NCBI RefSeq assembly: GCF_051846935.1
Contig: NZ_JBPYCS010000013.1
Coordinates: 13,380-77,379 of the forward strand
DNA: 64,000 nt
Direction of reading: 5' to 3'
Source: JBPYCR01 sp051846935
GTDB lineage: Bacteria; Bacillota; Bacilli; Bacillales; Amphibacillaceae
Shown here one piece after another: positions 9,019 through 18,460 of this stretch. Each line of letters begins with the position of its first letter. Positions within the stretch are counted from its first letter, which is position 1. The notes beneath the pieces are model-generated. The model searched no databases. It saw only the letters and a program-made list of their open reading frames with translations, and was not told the origin of the DNA. The position numbers and the translations under genes are program-made.

Positions 9019-9804
9019 CTACACAACCTCATAAAGTGGCGTTGGAGCAGCCGGATCGGTATCCTGTAAATCGATATCAATCCCTCTTTCCTTCAATACA
9101 CTATCGACAGACATGCGCGCAAGCTCTTTAATATTGTTGTCTTGGCTCAAATGTGCTAAATAAATCCGCTTCGTTCGGTTACAAATAACATCACTCAGTG
9201 CAAGGCCACAATCCTCATTTGAGACGTGACCGGTATCTCCTAAAATGCGTCGTTTTACACTCCACGGATATCTCCCCATTTGCAGCATACTTACATCATG
9301 GTTTGCTTCAAATATATATGCATCGGCAGCTTCAATTGTCTTTTTAATTCTTTCCGACACATAGCCCAAATCGGTAACAAGTGCGACCTTTTTTCCGTGA
9401 TGATGGAAGGTGAAGAACATTGGTTCTGCTGCATCATGAGATACGCCAAACGACTCAACATCAATATCTCCAAACGTCCGCGTTTCTCCCATACCAAATA
9501 CGAATTTTTGGTCGAGTGGCACTTTTCCAATTGCATGCTCCATCGCCTTCCACGTCTTTTCGTTCGCATAAATGGGCAAATCGTACTTGCGTGCAATAAT
9601 ACCTAACCCTTTAATATGATCACTATGCTCGTGTGTAACTAATACACTTGTAATTTGTTTTGGATCGATGTTTATTTCACTAAACAATCGATCAATTTGT
9701 TTCCCGCTTAATCCTGCATCTACTAATATTCTTTCTTTTTTTGACTCTATATAAAAAGCATTTCCGGTACTCCCGGATGCTAAAACACTAAAACGAAAAC
9801 TCAC
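9019..9804 (-). CDS. yycJ: Metallo-beta-lactamase-fold hydrolase YycJ (WalJ)
   Basis: The protein has 261 residues, the usual length for YycJ/WalJ. The zinc motif THEHSDH near residue 60 and the later His and Asp ligands mark a metallo-beta-lactamase fold. In the literature WalJ is linked to coordination of cell division with DNA replication and to DNA exonuclease-like relatives. The start is GTG, overlapping the yycI stop in a GTGA junction behind GGGGTGA. It is the last gene of the walRK operon and is followed by a strong terminator. Confidence 0.93.
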   Translation of the reverse strand: MSFRFSVLASGSTGNAFYIESKKERILVDAGLSGKQIDRLFSEINIDPKQITSVLVTHEHSDHIKGLGIIARKYDLPIYANEKTWKAMEHAIGKVPLDQKFVFGMGETRTFGDIDVESFGVSHDAAEPMFFTFHHHGKKVALVTDLGYVSERIKKTIEAADAYIFEANHDVSMLQMGRYPWSVKRRILGDTGHVSNEDCGLALSDVICNRTKRIYLAHLSQDNNIKELARMSVDSVLKERGIDIDLQDTDPAAPTPLYEVV

Positions 9805-10727
9805 TCTGTTTCACCCCGATTAAGTAATTCCAGTTTTCCATTTATCTGTTGTTCAACAAAAATTTTCGACATGTCTTGGTCATCGAGAGCTTGTACTTTA
9901 TCCAAATTCATATTAATTGCATCATATAAAAACGTATCTTCATCACTCGAAAAGACAAAGCCTTCCATTGCATTAACGAAGTAGTCCTTCGTATCATTGA
10001 CTACTACTTTCCACGTTGGTGCAAATACTTGTATTCCGCTATCAAGTGGGATTCTTGTATGAAAGCCAATATCTACTTTCGTTACTTTATCACCAGAGCT
10101 TAGTTCATTTAACTTATACAACGTTTCAATTGCTTTAATAGGCGTAATTAATTTCTGCTTTTCCGCTCGTGTTTCTGATTCGCCTAGCATTGTCTGTGTA
10201 TAAAAGATCGCTTCATTGTTGGTATTGAGATATACAAGTATGAGCCCGTTTTGATTGAAATAGATCGGGCGACTTCCCTCTTCTTGGAAGAAAATAAGAA
10301 CATTTGCAGTTTTGTTCCAGTCCCAGTACGTATATTTCTCCGGAAACAGCAATGTCTCTTGAATTTGCTTTTCAATTTCATCTGCGGGTGCGTTTTCGGG
10401 TATTTTTTTCGGTTTTTCATATTGGGAGAATATAAAGTTTTTAAAGAGCACCTGACCATTTTGCCCTTTTAATTCTTTTAGCTGCTTCGCTTCTGCTTCT
10501 GTAAACACTTTTGGTTTAACAGAAATAAATGCTTCTTCGTACTCTTCGTTTGGAAGTGGCCCAACTTCGATCGACTCTTCTTCTAATTGTTCTTCAATCG
10601 TCGTGTCTTGTTGCTCTAAAATTCCTAAATCTGCTTGCTCCTGTTTATCCAAAAACTGAATGAGCAAATAGATATCTAAAATAAGGAAGCAGAGGATAAA
10701 CAACGTTTTTATCTGACCCCATTGCAT
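9801..10727 (-). CDS. yycI: YycI, regulatory membrane protein of the WalRK system
   Basis: The protein has about 308 residues, one N-terminal membrane segment (TLFILCFLILDIYLLIQFL) and an extracytoplasmic domain. With YycH it binds and restrains the WalK sensor in the membrane. ATG 10727 is preferred over the upstream GTG 10733 because of ribosome binding site spacing and because the N-terminus MQWGQIKTLF matches known YycI proteins. The start lies 2 bases after the yycH stop. An acidic linker follows the membrane segment. Confidence 0.92.
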   Translation of the reverse strand: MQWGQIKTLFILCFLILDIYLLIQFLDKQEQADLGILEQQDTTIEEQLEEESIEVGPLPNEEYEEAFISVKPKVFTEAEAKQLKELKGQNGQVLFKNFIFSQYEKPKKIPENAPADEIEKQIQETLLFPEKYTYWDWNKTANVLIFFQEEGSRPIYFNQNGLILVYLNTNNEAIFYTQTMLGESETRAEKQKLITPIKAIETLYKLNELSSGDKVTKVDIGFHTRIPLDSGIQVFAPTWKVVVNDTKDYFVNAMEGFVFSSDEDTFLYDAINMNLDKVQALDDQDMSKIFVEQQINGKLELLNRGETE

Positions 10728-10729
10728 CC

Positions 10730-12019
10730 TCACATCCCTCCCTTAAAGCTATAAGAATTTGCAACATCTACTTGACGCCAGCTTCCATTATAGTTGATAT
10801 ACCAGCCAGGACGCAGTGCAATACTGTGTGAAGCATTTTCTGTATCATCTAAATGATAGCCGATTCGGATATCTTTAATATTTCTTAGCTCAAAGTTATC
10901 GCTAGACTCAAGATAATTTAAAACTGCTTGTCCAGAAGGCAGATTTACTTCATCCTGTCCGAGCGAATTATTTAGGACAAACAACGGTCGATAGTATTGG
11001 TATAGCTCTTGACTTCGCCATTCTTGCTCGATTACAGAAAGGTCTGCGTAGTCAAAAACCGGATAACCGTCATAGTACATTCTATAACGGATTTCATTAA
11101 TGGACTTATCGGCTGATTCAAATTTGTAATCGTTTGTCCAGCCTTTATGCTCGTTAATATTTGAAATACTTTTATCAAATAACTCAATGATTTCCATCCG
11201 CTCGTAGTTTGACTGAATTGGATTCGTATATTCTATTGCCCTTCCATCCTGCAAAAGTCGCATGCCACGTTGTGAATCGGTAAAATATGCTTCACCTATA
11301 TTCGCACTGACGAGCGAAGGGGTTGAAAACAGTACATTAACGAGCAAATCTGGCTCAATTGTAGTCGTAGCCAATGTTTTTCTATGCATAACGACCGGGT
11401 TTTTCGGTAAATAGATGGTAGTTGTCGCATTGCTAAAGGAAATATACTCTTCAAATAACTCTCGTTCCTTAAAGTAATTCACTAGCAGCTCATATTTATC
11501 GGATTTATCTACAACGGCAGTCGCTTGTTTTCGGCCATCCACTGATAAGAATAATAACTCTAAAGAGCGTGATTTTTCTTTAAACGTAATATGAATTCGC
11601 TGAAACGACCAATTCGGCATGTAATTTTCTTTATTGAACTTGAGCAAGCTTGGTAAAATGCTCATTGGGATCGGGCTCGGAAAGATAACTTCCACTTGTT
11701 GTTTGTTTTTGGGACGGCCCCGCGCTTCCCCTGGCTGAAAATCATATAACACCCACGTGTGCATATCCTTCGTTAAGGACGCCATGCTTAAAGGATTTTT
11801 AAAGCCATAATGGGTGCCATTTTCATGAAAAATAATGGAGCTCGGTTCGATTATTCCTTTTTTCTTCTCTTCTTTACCACCGAGATCACCTTGATTAATA
11901 TAGCGCGTATCATGAAACTGATCAAAATTTGGCTGATTGCTCCATAACGCAAACGTTAACAGAAGACTAATTCCTACGAGCAACGTTAAAATAAATGTTT
12001 TTATTCGTTCGTATGTCAT
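10730..12019 (-). CDS. yycH: YycH, regulatory membrane protein of the WalRK system
   Basis: The protein has 429 residues: a single N-terminal membrane anchor (TFILTLLVGISLLLTFALW) followed by a large extracytoplasmic region typical of YycH. It acts with YycI as a negative modulator of WalK. ATG 12019 is chosen because it follows GGAGGGG and overlaps the walK stop by four bases in an ATGA junction. A longer frame to 12100 lies inside walK. Confidence 0.92.
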   Translation of the reverse strand: MTYERIKTFILTLLVGISLLLTFALWSNQPNFDQFHDTRYINQGDLGGKEEKKKGIIEPSSIIFHENGTHYGFKNPLSMASLTKDMHTWVLYDFQPGEARGRPKNKQQVEVIFPSPIPMSILPSLLKFNKENYMPNWSFQRIHITFKEKSRSLELLFLSVDGRKQATAVVDKSDKYELLVNYFKERELFEEYISFSNATTTIYLPKNPVVMHRKTLATTTIEPDLLVNVLFSTPSLVSANIGEAYFTDSQRGMRLLQDGRAIEYTNPIQSNYERMEIIELFDKSISNINEHKGWTNDYKFESADKSINEIRYRMYYDGYPVFDYADLSVIEQEWRSQELYQYYRPLFVLNNSLGQDEVNLPSGQAVLNYLESSDNFELRNIKDIRIGYHLDDTENASHSIALRPGWYINYNGSWRQVDVANSYSFKGGM

Positions 12020-13845
12020 GCCGTTCCCCTCCGCTTCTCGTTCATTAGCGGCAACGTAAAGTAAATAGTCGTTCCTTTCCCTTCGACACTTGTTGCCCAA
12101 ATTTTTCCGTAATGAGCCTCAACTAATTCTTGGGAAATTGCAAGCCCTAGCCCTGTACCACCAAGGTTTCTCGTTCGAGCTTTATCCACTCGGTAAAAGC
12201 GGTCAAATATCTTTTCCAATTTATCGTAAGCAATACCAAGACCTTCATCACTAACGCTAACGATAATTTGCCGGATTTGCTTCTCAACCCGAAAACGGAT
12301 CGCGCCACCGTCTGGAGAATATTTAATGGCATTGGAGATAATGTTATCGAGCACTTGTGTCATTCGATCTTTATCAATCCATACATAATAACGTAAATTA
12401 GGTAATTCCCGCTCTAACGTAATGTTATCAGAAATGTTCATTTCAAATCGGTCAATCACTTCATGAAAATAGCGAATAAATTCCGTTCGTTCTCGTTGTA
12501 AGGATAATTCTTTATTATCCATTCGTGACAGCTGCAATAAACTATTCACCATACGTATCATGCGCTCCGTCTCATTTTGGGCAACACCAAGAAACTTAGG
12601 AGCAATTTCCTTATCTGTCCACGCGCCTTCCGTTAACGCTTCTATATAACTGCGCAATGTAGTTAATGGCGTCCGCAGCTCGTGCGAAACATTTGAAACA
12701 AATTCCCTGCGCTCTTGCTCGGCCTTTTCTTCTTCGGTTACATCGCTTAATACAGTAATAAAGCCTCTCACTTCATCGCTTTCATCGAAAATCGTTGAAA
12801 AGTTCGCTCGAACAAGAAAGACTTCATCTGCTTCACTAAAGTCAATAATAATCGATCCACTTTCTTGTAGCTGGGTAATATCTATTACGCGCTCATCAAG
12901 CTCTAATAGATCAATTAAGTCTTTCCCAACCAAGCGTTCCGGGCTTTCACCGAGTAACCTTCCAGCCGCATCGTTTATTAATGTAACCTCACCTGATTGA
13001 TCTGTAGCAATAACACCTTCTGTCATATTGGATAGAACCGAGCTTAACTTCCGCTGCTCCTCTTGAATCGTTGCCATCGAATGACGCAAGCGGTCGTTTA
13101 AGTCATTAAACGTTTCGGCTAGCTGGCTAATTTCATCGGTTCCATACACATTTACTTTTTGTGAAAAATCACCGGTAGCCATCACTTGCGCTTGTCTCCG
13201 CATCTCAATTATTGGTTTAGTAATTGCTCGGGCAACGAGAATACCGAGAATAGCTGAAACGAGAAGCGCTAATATGGAACCATTCAAAAAGATATCGTTT
13301 ATATTTTGAAGCTGGCCATACACACTTTCTAATGAAATCTGCAAATAAATTACGCCTTCTACGTTTTCTTTTTTATTAAAGATAGGCTCCACCCGTACAA
13401 ATATACGGTCTCCTGTTTTACTATTAATTAGCGTATTATCCAATGAAGAGCCAAATTTCAACGACTGCTGAACGATTGGCTCGGTAATCTTCTTTCCAAC
13501 AATATCTTGATTTAAAAAGTCGTTCGTTCCTAGCACACGTCCTTGATTATTAATAACCTGTATGGTGGCTCCTCCACGATCGACATCTGTAACGATGTTT
13601 TGTACTTCTTGCTGGAGCGTTAACTCTTGATCATCACCTGTACGATCCCTTCCAAATGCTTGTTCCAGATTAATACTTAACAAATCGACACGATCATTAA
13701 TCGATTCTTTAAAGTTATCAAGAAGCTCCATTTCAACTTCCCTAGCTACATACGAACCGATTACTTGAACGGCAATTAATAAGAGCAAAATATAAATAAT
13801 AATAAATTTCATTTGAATGGAACGGAAAAAACCAACCTTTTTCAT
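12016..13845 (-). CDS. walK: Sensor histidine kinase WalK (YycG)
   Basis: The protein has 609 residues. The order is a membrane segment (about 10-30), an extracytoplasmic sensor domain, a second membrane segment (about 185-205), a HAMP domain, a PAS domain and a HisKA domain with the phosphorylated His in SNVSHELRTPL. The ATPase domain follows, with the N box DNIISNAIKYSPDGG, SDEGLGIA and GGTGLGLAIS. It controls cell-wall hydrolases with WalR and is essential in most Firmicutes. ATG 13845 gives better spacing from AGGAG than the adjacent GTG 13848. Confidence 0.97.
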   Translation of the reverse strand: MKKVGFFRSIQMKFIIIYILLLLIAVQVIGSYVAREVEMELLDNFKESINDRVDLLSINLEQAFGRDRTGDDQELTLQQEVQNIVTDVDRGGATIQVINNQGRVLGTNDFLNQDIVGKKITEPIVQQSLKFGSSLDNTLINSKTGDRIFVRVEPIFNKKENVEGVIYLQISLESVYGQLQNINDIFLNGSILALLVSAILGILVARAITKPIIEMRRQAQVMATGDFSQKVNVYGTDEISQLAETFNDLNDRLRHSMATIQEEQRKLSSVLSNMTEGVIATDQSGEVTLINDAAGRLLGESPERLVGKDLIDLLELDERVIDITQLQESGSIIIDFSEADEVFLVRANFSTIFDESDEVRGFITVLSDVTEEEKAEQERREFVSNVSHELRTPLTTLRSYIEALTEGAWTDKEIAPKFLGVAQNETERMIRMVNSLLQLSRMDNKELSLQRERTEFIRYFHEVIDRFEMNISDNITLERELPNLRYYVWIDKDRMTQVLDNIISNAIKYSPDGGAIRFRVEKQIRQIIVSVSDEGLGIAYDKLEKIFDRFYRVDKARTRNLGGTGLGLAISQELVEAHYGKIWATSVEGKGTTIYFTLPLMNEKRRGTA

Positions 13846-13850
13846 CACAA

Positions 13851-14555
13851 CTACTCCTGCTCAGGATTGCGTAAATAATACCCTACTCCACGTCGGGTAA
13901 CTATCCAATTCGGATTGCTCGGGTTCTCCTCAATTTTTTCCCGTAGCCTTCTTACGGTTACGTCAACGGTTCGAACATCCCCAAAATAGTCATAACCCCA
14001 TACCGTTTCGAGTAAGTGCTCTCGTGTCATCACTTGTCCGATATGTCTTGCTAAATAATAAAACAATTCAAACTCTCGGTGCGTCAGATCAATGTGCTCT
14101 CCATTTCGAGAAACACTGTATGCATCTGGATGAATGGCTAAATTACCGATTTCAATATCCTTTTTCGGCTGTACGGTATCATCTACTGGCTGTTGATGTC
14201 TTCGCAAATTCGCCTTTACTCTAGCGATTAGTTCGCGATTACTGAACGGCTTTGTTACATAATCATCCGCGCCAAGCTCAAGCCCTAACACTTTATCAAT
14301 TTCCGAGTCCTTTGCCGTTAGCATGATAATTGGCATTGTATACGTTTTTCTTATTTCTTTACACACTTCATTGCCATCTTTTCCAGGTAACATAATATCA
14401 AGTAATACGAGATCTGGATTTTCTTCAGAAGCTAACGAAATCGCTGTATCTCCATCATACGCACATACTACTTCATATCCCTCTTTTTCTAGGTTGAACT
14501 TTAAAATATCTGCAATGGGCTTTTCATCGTCGACAACTAGAACCTTTAGACTCAC
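13851..14555 (-). CDS. walR: Response regulator WalR (YycF), OmpR family
   Basis: The protein has 234 residues. A receiver domain contains VVDDEKP and the phospho-acceptor Asp in LLDIMLPG. A C-terminal winged helix includes DVTVRRLREKIE and TRRGVGYYL. It is the DNA-binding partner of WalK. The start is the GTG at 14555: AAGGAAG gives about 8 bases of spacing there and almost none for the GTG at 14564. It opens the walR-walK-yycH-yycI-yycJ operon. Confidence 0.97.
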   Translation of the reverse strand: MSLKVLVVDDEKPIADILKFNLEKEGYEVVCAYDGDTAISLASEENPDLVLLDIMLPGKDGNEVCKEIRKTYTMPIIMLTAKDSEIDKVLGLELGADDYVTKPFSNRELIARVKANLRRHQQPVDDTVQPKKDIEIGNLAIHPDAYSVSRNGEHIDLTHREFELFYYLARHIGQVMTREHLLETVWGYDYFGDVRTVDVTVRRLREKIEENPSNPNWIVTRRGVGYYLRNPEQE

Positions 14556-14914
14556 TGATCCCACTTCCTTTTCTATTAATTACTGCACACACTATTTTTA
14601 AAAAACAGTACACGTTCTAATTCCAGCATTCCATTTTTGCGATGCCTTTTGTCTATTCTATCGTATATTTGCTAAAATGTCTGTTCTTGTAGTCGACATG
14701 TTGGCGTCAAATATTGAGGGGCCTCTCTATCGTTTTTATTCTACATTGTTGACAGATTCCTTCATTGCTAAGATTTTGTTTAACAAACTGGCTGCACTTT
14801 ATAAAAAGAAAAAATGGTTCCGATCATCACGACTTGATGATTAGAACCATTTTCAGGTTATACGAGCAAATGTTACTTCTACATTTGTTGTTAATTATTT
14901 TTTGCACGGTTTCA
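14556..14914. other. Gene-free stretch between purA and walR
   Basis: This 359-base stretch holds the purA terminator (14811-14853) and, from 14556 to about 14800, the walR upstream region. No convincing SigA promoter or operator was identified there. A short frame at 14765-14968 crosses the terminator and is not a gene. Confidence 0.5.
14811..14853 (-). terminator. Rho-independent terminator of purA
   Basis: AAAATGGTTC (14811-14820) pairs with GAACCATTTT (14844-14853), with an inner ATCATCA/TGATGAT stem around CGACT. On the minus strand the stem is followed by a U-rich tract (complement of 14801-14810). Confidence 0.9.
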
Positions 14915-16201
14915 TTATCGATAAACACTTCTAACAACATTCGTTTGGGAACGATCTGGCCCAACTGAAAAAATCGATAGCGGTATTTCTGTCAATTGAG
15001 AAACACGCTCTAAATAATGTCGTGCATTTTCTGGAAGTTCATGTAAGCTTTTTACATTCGTAATGTCTTCTGTCCAGCCTGGCATTTCTTCATATACCGC
15101 TTCACATTGTGCAAGCATAGACAAGCTAGCAGGGAATTCATTAATGATTTCCCCTTTATACCGATAAGCTGTACAAATTTTTAACGTTGGTATCCCTGTT
15201 AATACATCGATGGAATTGAGTGATAAATCGGTAATACCGCTAACTCGGCGAGCATGACGGACGACGACACTATCAAACCAGCCAACACGGCGCGGACGAC
15301 CAGTCGTTGTCCCATATTCTCTACCTACTTCACGAATTTGATCGCCAATTTCATCATTCAACTCTGTTAAAAATGGGCCATCGCCTACTCGCGTCGTGTA
15401 CGCTTTGGAAACACCAACAACGTTGGATATCTTAGAAGGTCCCACACCAGATCCGATCGTTACCCCTCCTGCTACAGGATTCGATGAGGTAACAAATGGG
15501 TATGTCCCTTGGTCAATGTCGAGCATTACTCCTTGAGCACCCTCAAATAACACACGACGTCCTGCGTCAAGCGCATCATTTAAAACAACGGATGTATCAC
15601 AAACATATTTGGCCATTTGCTGCCCATATTCGTAATACTCTTCTAATATATCTTCTACCTTGATCGGATCTACTTCATATACTTTTTCAAACAATCGATT
15701 TTTTTCTTGTAAATTTTGTTTTAATTTTTCTGTAAAAGCAGCTTTATCAAGTAAATCAGCAATTCGAATTCCGCTTCGAGCTGCTTTATCCATATAAGCA
15801 GGTCCGATTCCCTTTTTCGTTGTTCCGATTTTATGAATCCCTTTTTCTTCTTCTTGAAGAATATCAAGCTTTAAGTGATACGGTAAAATTACATGTGCGC
15901 GGTTGCTAACACGTAAGTTTTCCGTTGATATGTTATGGTCGTGCAAATATTTAACTTCTTCCATAAATGCTTTTGGATCAATGACCATTCCGTTTCCTAA
16001 TACACATGTTTTATCTTCAAAGAAGATGCCGGATGGAATTAAATGCAGCTTATACGTCACATCATCAAAAACAATTGTATGACCAGCATTATTACCGCCT
16101 TGATAACGGGCAACTACTTCGGCATTTTGTGAAAGAAAATCGGTAATTTTCCCTTTCCCTTCATCGCCCCATTGCGTTCCAACTACTACTACTGAGGACA
16201 T
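14915..16201 (-). CDS. purA: Adenylosuccinate synthetase
   Basis: The protein has 428 residues, full length for the family. It makes adenylosuccinate from IMP, aspartate and GTP in AMP synthesis. The N-terminal GTPase-like motif GTQWGDEGKGKITDFL is followed by GNNAGHT, the IMP-binding KGIGPAYMDKAARSGIR, and GTTTGRPRRVGW near residue 300. A GGAGGTG ribosome binding site precedes the ATG. It lies between dnaB and walR, as in B. subtilis, with its own promoter and a candidate PurBox pair upstream. Confidence 0.98.
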   Translation of the reverse strand: MSSVVVVGTQWGDEGKGKITDFLSQNAEVVARYQGGNNAGHTIVFDDVTYKLHLIPSGIFFEDKTCVLGNGMVIDPKAFMEEVKYLHDHNISTENLRVSNRAHVILPYHLKLDILQEEEKGIHKIGTTKKGIGPAYMDKAARSGIRIADLLDKAAFTEKLKQNLQEKNRLFEKVYEVDPIKVEDILEEYYEYGQQMAKYVCDTSVVLNDALDAGRRVLFEGAQGVMLDIDQGTYPFVTSSNPVAGGVTIGSGVGPSKISNVVGVSKAYTTRVGDGPFLTELNDEIGDQIREVGREYGTTTGRPRRVGWFDSVVVRHARRVSGITDLSLNSIDVLTGIPTLKICTAYRYKGEIINEFPASLSMLAQCEAVYEEMPGWTEDITNVKSLHELPENARHYLERVSQLTEIPLSIFSVGPDRSQTNVVRSVYR

Positions 16202-16297
16202 CGTGCACCTCCGCGAATATTTTTTGAGTTTTTTTAATTATATATTTTATTCGTTTTCTCATTTGTTTGGACGATCATTCCGTTAAAGTCCATAGCT

Positions 16298-16326
16298 AGC
16301 TTACCAATATTACTCGTATAAGTCAA
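16298..16326 (-). promoter_or_regulatory. SigA-type promoter of purA
   Basis: Read on the minus strand: TTGACT (16326-16321), a 17-base spacer, then TAAGCT (16303-16298). It lies about 100 bases upstream of the purA start. Confidence 0.55.
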
Positions 16327-16329
16327 TCA

Positions 16330-16373
16330 AATGACGAACATTAAGTGCATTTTCAATTTAATCGTTCGTTATA
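16330..16373 (-). promoter_or_regulatory. Candidate PurBox pair upstream of purA
   Basis: AATGACGAACATT (16330-16342) and ATCGTTCGTTATA (16361-16373) carry CGAAC and GTTCG cores in opposite orientation, 18 bases apart. They lie just upstream of the purA -35 box. By eye they match the PurR consensus AWWWCCGAACWWT at about 11 and 10 of 13 positions. The arrangement resembles known PurR targets. Confidence 0.4.
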
Positions 16374-16390
16374 TACCCTTTCTAACCAGC

Positions 16391-16428
16391 AAAAGAAAAA
16401 GCACCCATTCGGTATAGTATGAGTGCTT
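16391..16428 (-). terminator. Rho-independent terminator of dnaB
   Basis: AAGCACCCAT (16399-16408) pairs with ATGAGTGCTT (16419-16428). On the minus strand it is followed by TTTTTCTTTT, just past the dnaB stop at 16440. Confidence 0.88.
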
Positions 16429-16439
16429 CCTCACTATTT

Positions 16440-17810
16440 TTATGCATGAACAGGAGGTGGAATATCACTTTCTTGATAACGATGATCTAAGTCAACAAAT
16501 TTATTATATTCCTTAACAAATGCTAGTTCGACTGTGCCCGTCGGTCCATTCCGTTGCTTGGAAATAATGATTTCAATAATATTTTGTTTTTCTGATTCGG
16601 TATCGTAATAGTCATCACGATATAAGAATCCGACAATATCGGCATCCTGCTCAATACTTCCAGATTCACGCAAGTCAGACATCATTGGTCGCTTATCTTG
16701 ACGAGACTCCACACCACGTGAAAGCTGGGATAAAGCAATGACTGGAACCGTCAATTCCCGTGCCAATGCTTTCAATGACCTGGAAATATCCGATACTTCC
16801 TGTTGGCGGTTTTCTTTTGATCGGTCACTGCCCTGAATGAGCTGTAAATAGTCAATTATAATCATGCCAAGTCCATGCTCTTGCTTTAATCTTCTGCACT
16901 TTGAACGAATATCAGACACACGAATTCCTGGAGAATCATCAATATAAATGCCGGCATTGGACAAGGAGCCCATTGCCATTGTGAGCTTACCCCAATCATC
17001 TGTCTCTAGCTTACCTGTTCGTAGACGCTGGGCATCTATATTTCCTTCCGCACAGAGCATTCGAGATACGAGCTGCTCGGCGCCCATTTCCAAGCTAAAT
17101 ATCGCTACATTTTCTGGAGTATTTACAGCAACATTTTGAGCAATATTTAATGCAAATGCCGTTTTACCTACGGAAGGTCTCGCAGCAATTATAATAAAGT
17201 CATTTGGCTGAAATCCAGAGGTTATGCGATCCAAGTCGCGAAATCCAGTCGGCACACCTGTTACATCGGCATCATTTAAATGCAATTGTTCTATATTATC
17301 GTATACTTCGATCAGTACGTCTTTTATCGCGCGAAATGCACCGGTATTCTTCCTGCCTGATACTTCTAATATGTTTTTTTCAGCTTCATCTAATACTTCC
17401 GCTACTTCATCTTCTTTTTCAAAGCTCGTTGAGACAATATCCGTCGCTGTACGAATAAGTCGACGTAGCAATGCTTTTTCTTCAACGATTTTACTGTAGT
17501 AGCCAATGTTGGCCGCTGTTGGTACACTGCTTGCAACATCCGATAGATAGGAAACGCCGCCAGCTTCCTCGAGCTGCTTCGCATTTGCTAATGCTGTTGT
17601 TACTGTTACGAGATCTATCGGCTCCCCTTTATCTGCTAAACGCATCATTACTTCAAATATTCGTTGATGGCTTGCTCGATAAAAGTCTGCTGGAACAAGA
17701 AGCTCGGAGGCGGTTGAAAATGCTTCTGGCTCTAAGAAAATTGCTCCGATAACTGCTTGCTCTGCTTCTATATTATGTGGAGGGATGCGTTCGTTCCACA
17801 TGTCGCTCAT
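16440..17810 (-). CDS. dnaB: Replicative DNA helicase DnaB (DnaC in B. subtilis)
   Basis: The protein has 456 residues. The N-terminal domain starts NIEAEQAVIGAIFLEPEAF, and the RecA-like ATPase has Walker A ARPSVGKTAFALNIA near residue 205 and Walker B MIIIDYLQLI near 315. It is the hexameric helicase loaded at oriC. GGAGG lies 9 bases before ATG 17810. No intein is present. It follows rplI after a 200-base gap with two hairpins. Confidence 0.97.
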   Translation of the reverse strand: MSDMWNERIPPHNIEAEQAVIGAIFLEPEAFSTASELLVPADFYRASHQRIFEVMMRLADKGEPIDLVTVTTALANAKQLEEAGGVSYLSDVASSVPTAANIGYYSKIVEEKALLRRLIRTATDIVSTSFEKEDEVAEVLDEAEKNILEVSGRKNTGAFRAIKDVLIEVYDNIEQLHLNDADVTGVPTGFRDLDRITSGFQPNDFIIIAARPSVGKTAFALNIAQNVAVNTPENVAIFSLEMGAEQLVSRMLCAEGNIDAQRLRTGKLETDDWGKLTMAMGSLSNAGIYIDDSPGIRVSDIRSKCRRLKQEHGLGMIIIDYLQLIQGSDRSKENRQQEVSDISRSLKALARELTVPVIALSQLSRGVESRQDKRPMMSDLRESGSIEQDADIVGFLYRDDYYDTESEKQNIIEIIISKQRNGPTGTVELAFVKEYNKFVDLDHRYQESDIPPPVHA

Positions 17811-17910
17811 AATTGTATTCCTCCCTTTTGGAGAAACGCTGGTACGATATATATACCGCTTCTACGTTTTAATTCTTATTTAAGTAGTTTACTTTTAAAG
17901 ACCGATTAAT

Positions 17911-17940
17911 GTACGCTGTCGTATATCGATGACAGCGTAC
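17911..17940. repeat. Perfect inverted repeat between rplI and dnaB
   Basis: GTACGCTGTC (17911-17920) is the exact reverse complement of GACAGCGTAC (17931-17940) around a 10-base spacer. No U-tract follows on either strand. A second hairpin, ATACACACAA/TTGTGTGTAT (17988-18011), sits directly after the rplI stop. Confidence 0.6.
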
Positions 17941-18013
17941 GTATGAACGATTGTTTATCAGCTAAGCTTCAGCTGCTTATTTATACGATACACACAATCG
18001 CTTGTGTGTATTT

Positions 18014-18460
18014 TTATGCTTCTTTAACGTGGACGTTTATTGTACCTTGTACGTCTGGATGCAGCTTGACCGGTACATGCGTATGGCCTAATGAACGAAT
18101 CGGCTGCTCAAGCTCAAGCTTACGTCGGTCAATTTTATACCCATGCTCTTTATGTAATGCATCGGCAATTTGCTTGCTCGTGATTGAACCGAATAAGCGG
18201 CCACCTTCTCCTGACTTTGCTTTTAATTCAACCGTTATTTCTTTAAGGGCATTTTTCAATGAAACGGCTGCTTCCTTTTCTTCCTGGGCACGTTCGTTTG
18301 CTTTTTTCTTTCTTAATTCGAGTGCTTTTAAGTTCCCAGGTGTTGCTTCAACGGCTAATTTCTTTTTAAATAAAAAGTTTTGTGCATAGCCTACCGGCAC
18401 GTCCTTCACTTCGTCTTTATTCCCTTTTCCTTTTACATCTTGCAAAAATATTACTTTCAT
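18014..18460 (-). CDS. rplI: 50S ribosomal protein bL9
   Basis: The protein has 148 residues, the normal bL9 length. The N-terminal rRNA-binding domain (MKVIFLQDVKGKGNKDEVKD and GYAQNFL) connects by a long charged helix to a C-terminal domain with GRLFGSIT. It binds domain V of 23S rRNA. The start overlaps the gdpP stop by four bases, so the two are co-transcribed, as in B. subtilis. Confidence 0.97.
   Translation of the reverse strand: MKVIFLQDVKGKGNKDEVKDVPVGYAQNFLFKKKLAVEATPGNLKALELRKKKANERAQEEKEAAVSLKNALKEITVELKAKSGEGGRLFGSITSKQIADALHKEHGYKIDRRKLELEQPIRSLGHTHVPVKLHPDVQGTINVHVKEA

Noticed and set aside
9280..9606. 108-residue plus-strand frame opposite yycJ
   Set aside because: It is antisense to a complete, motif-bearing YycJ and lacks a ribosome binding site.
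16202..16297. Possible purine riboswitch upstream of purA
   Set aside because: No paired stems with the conserved purine-aptamer core could be found; the region is a short AT-rich leader.
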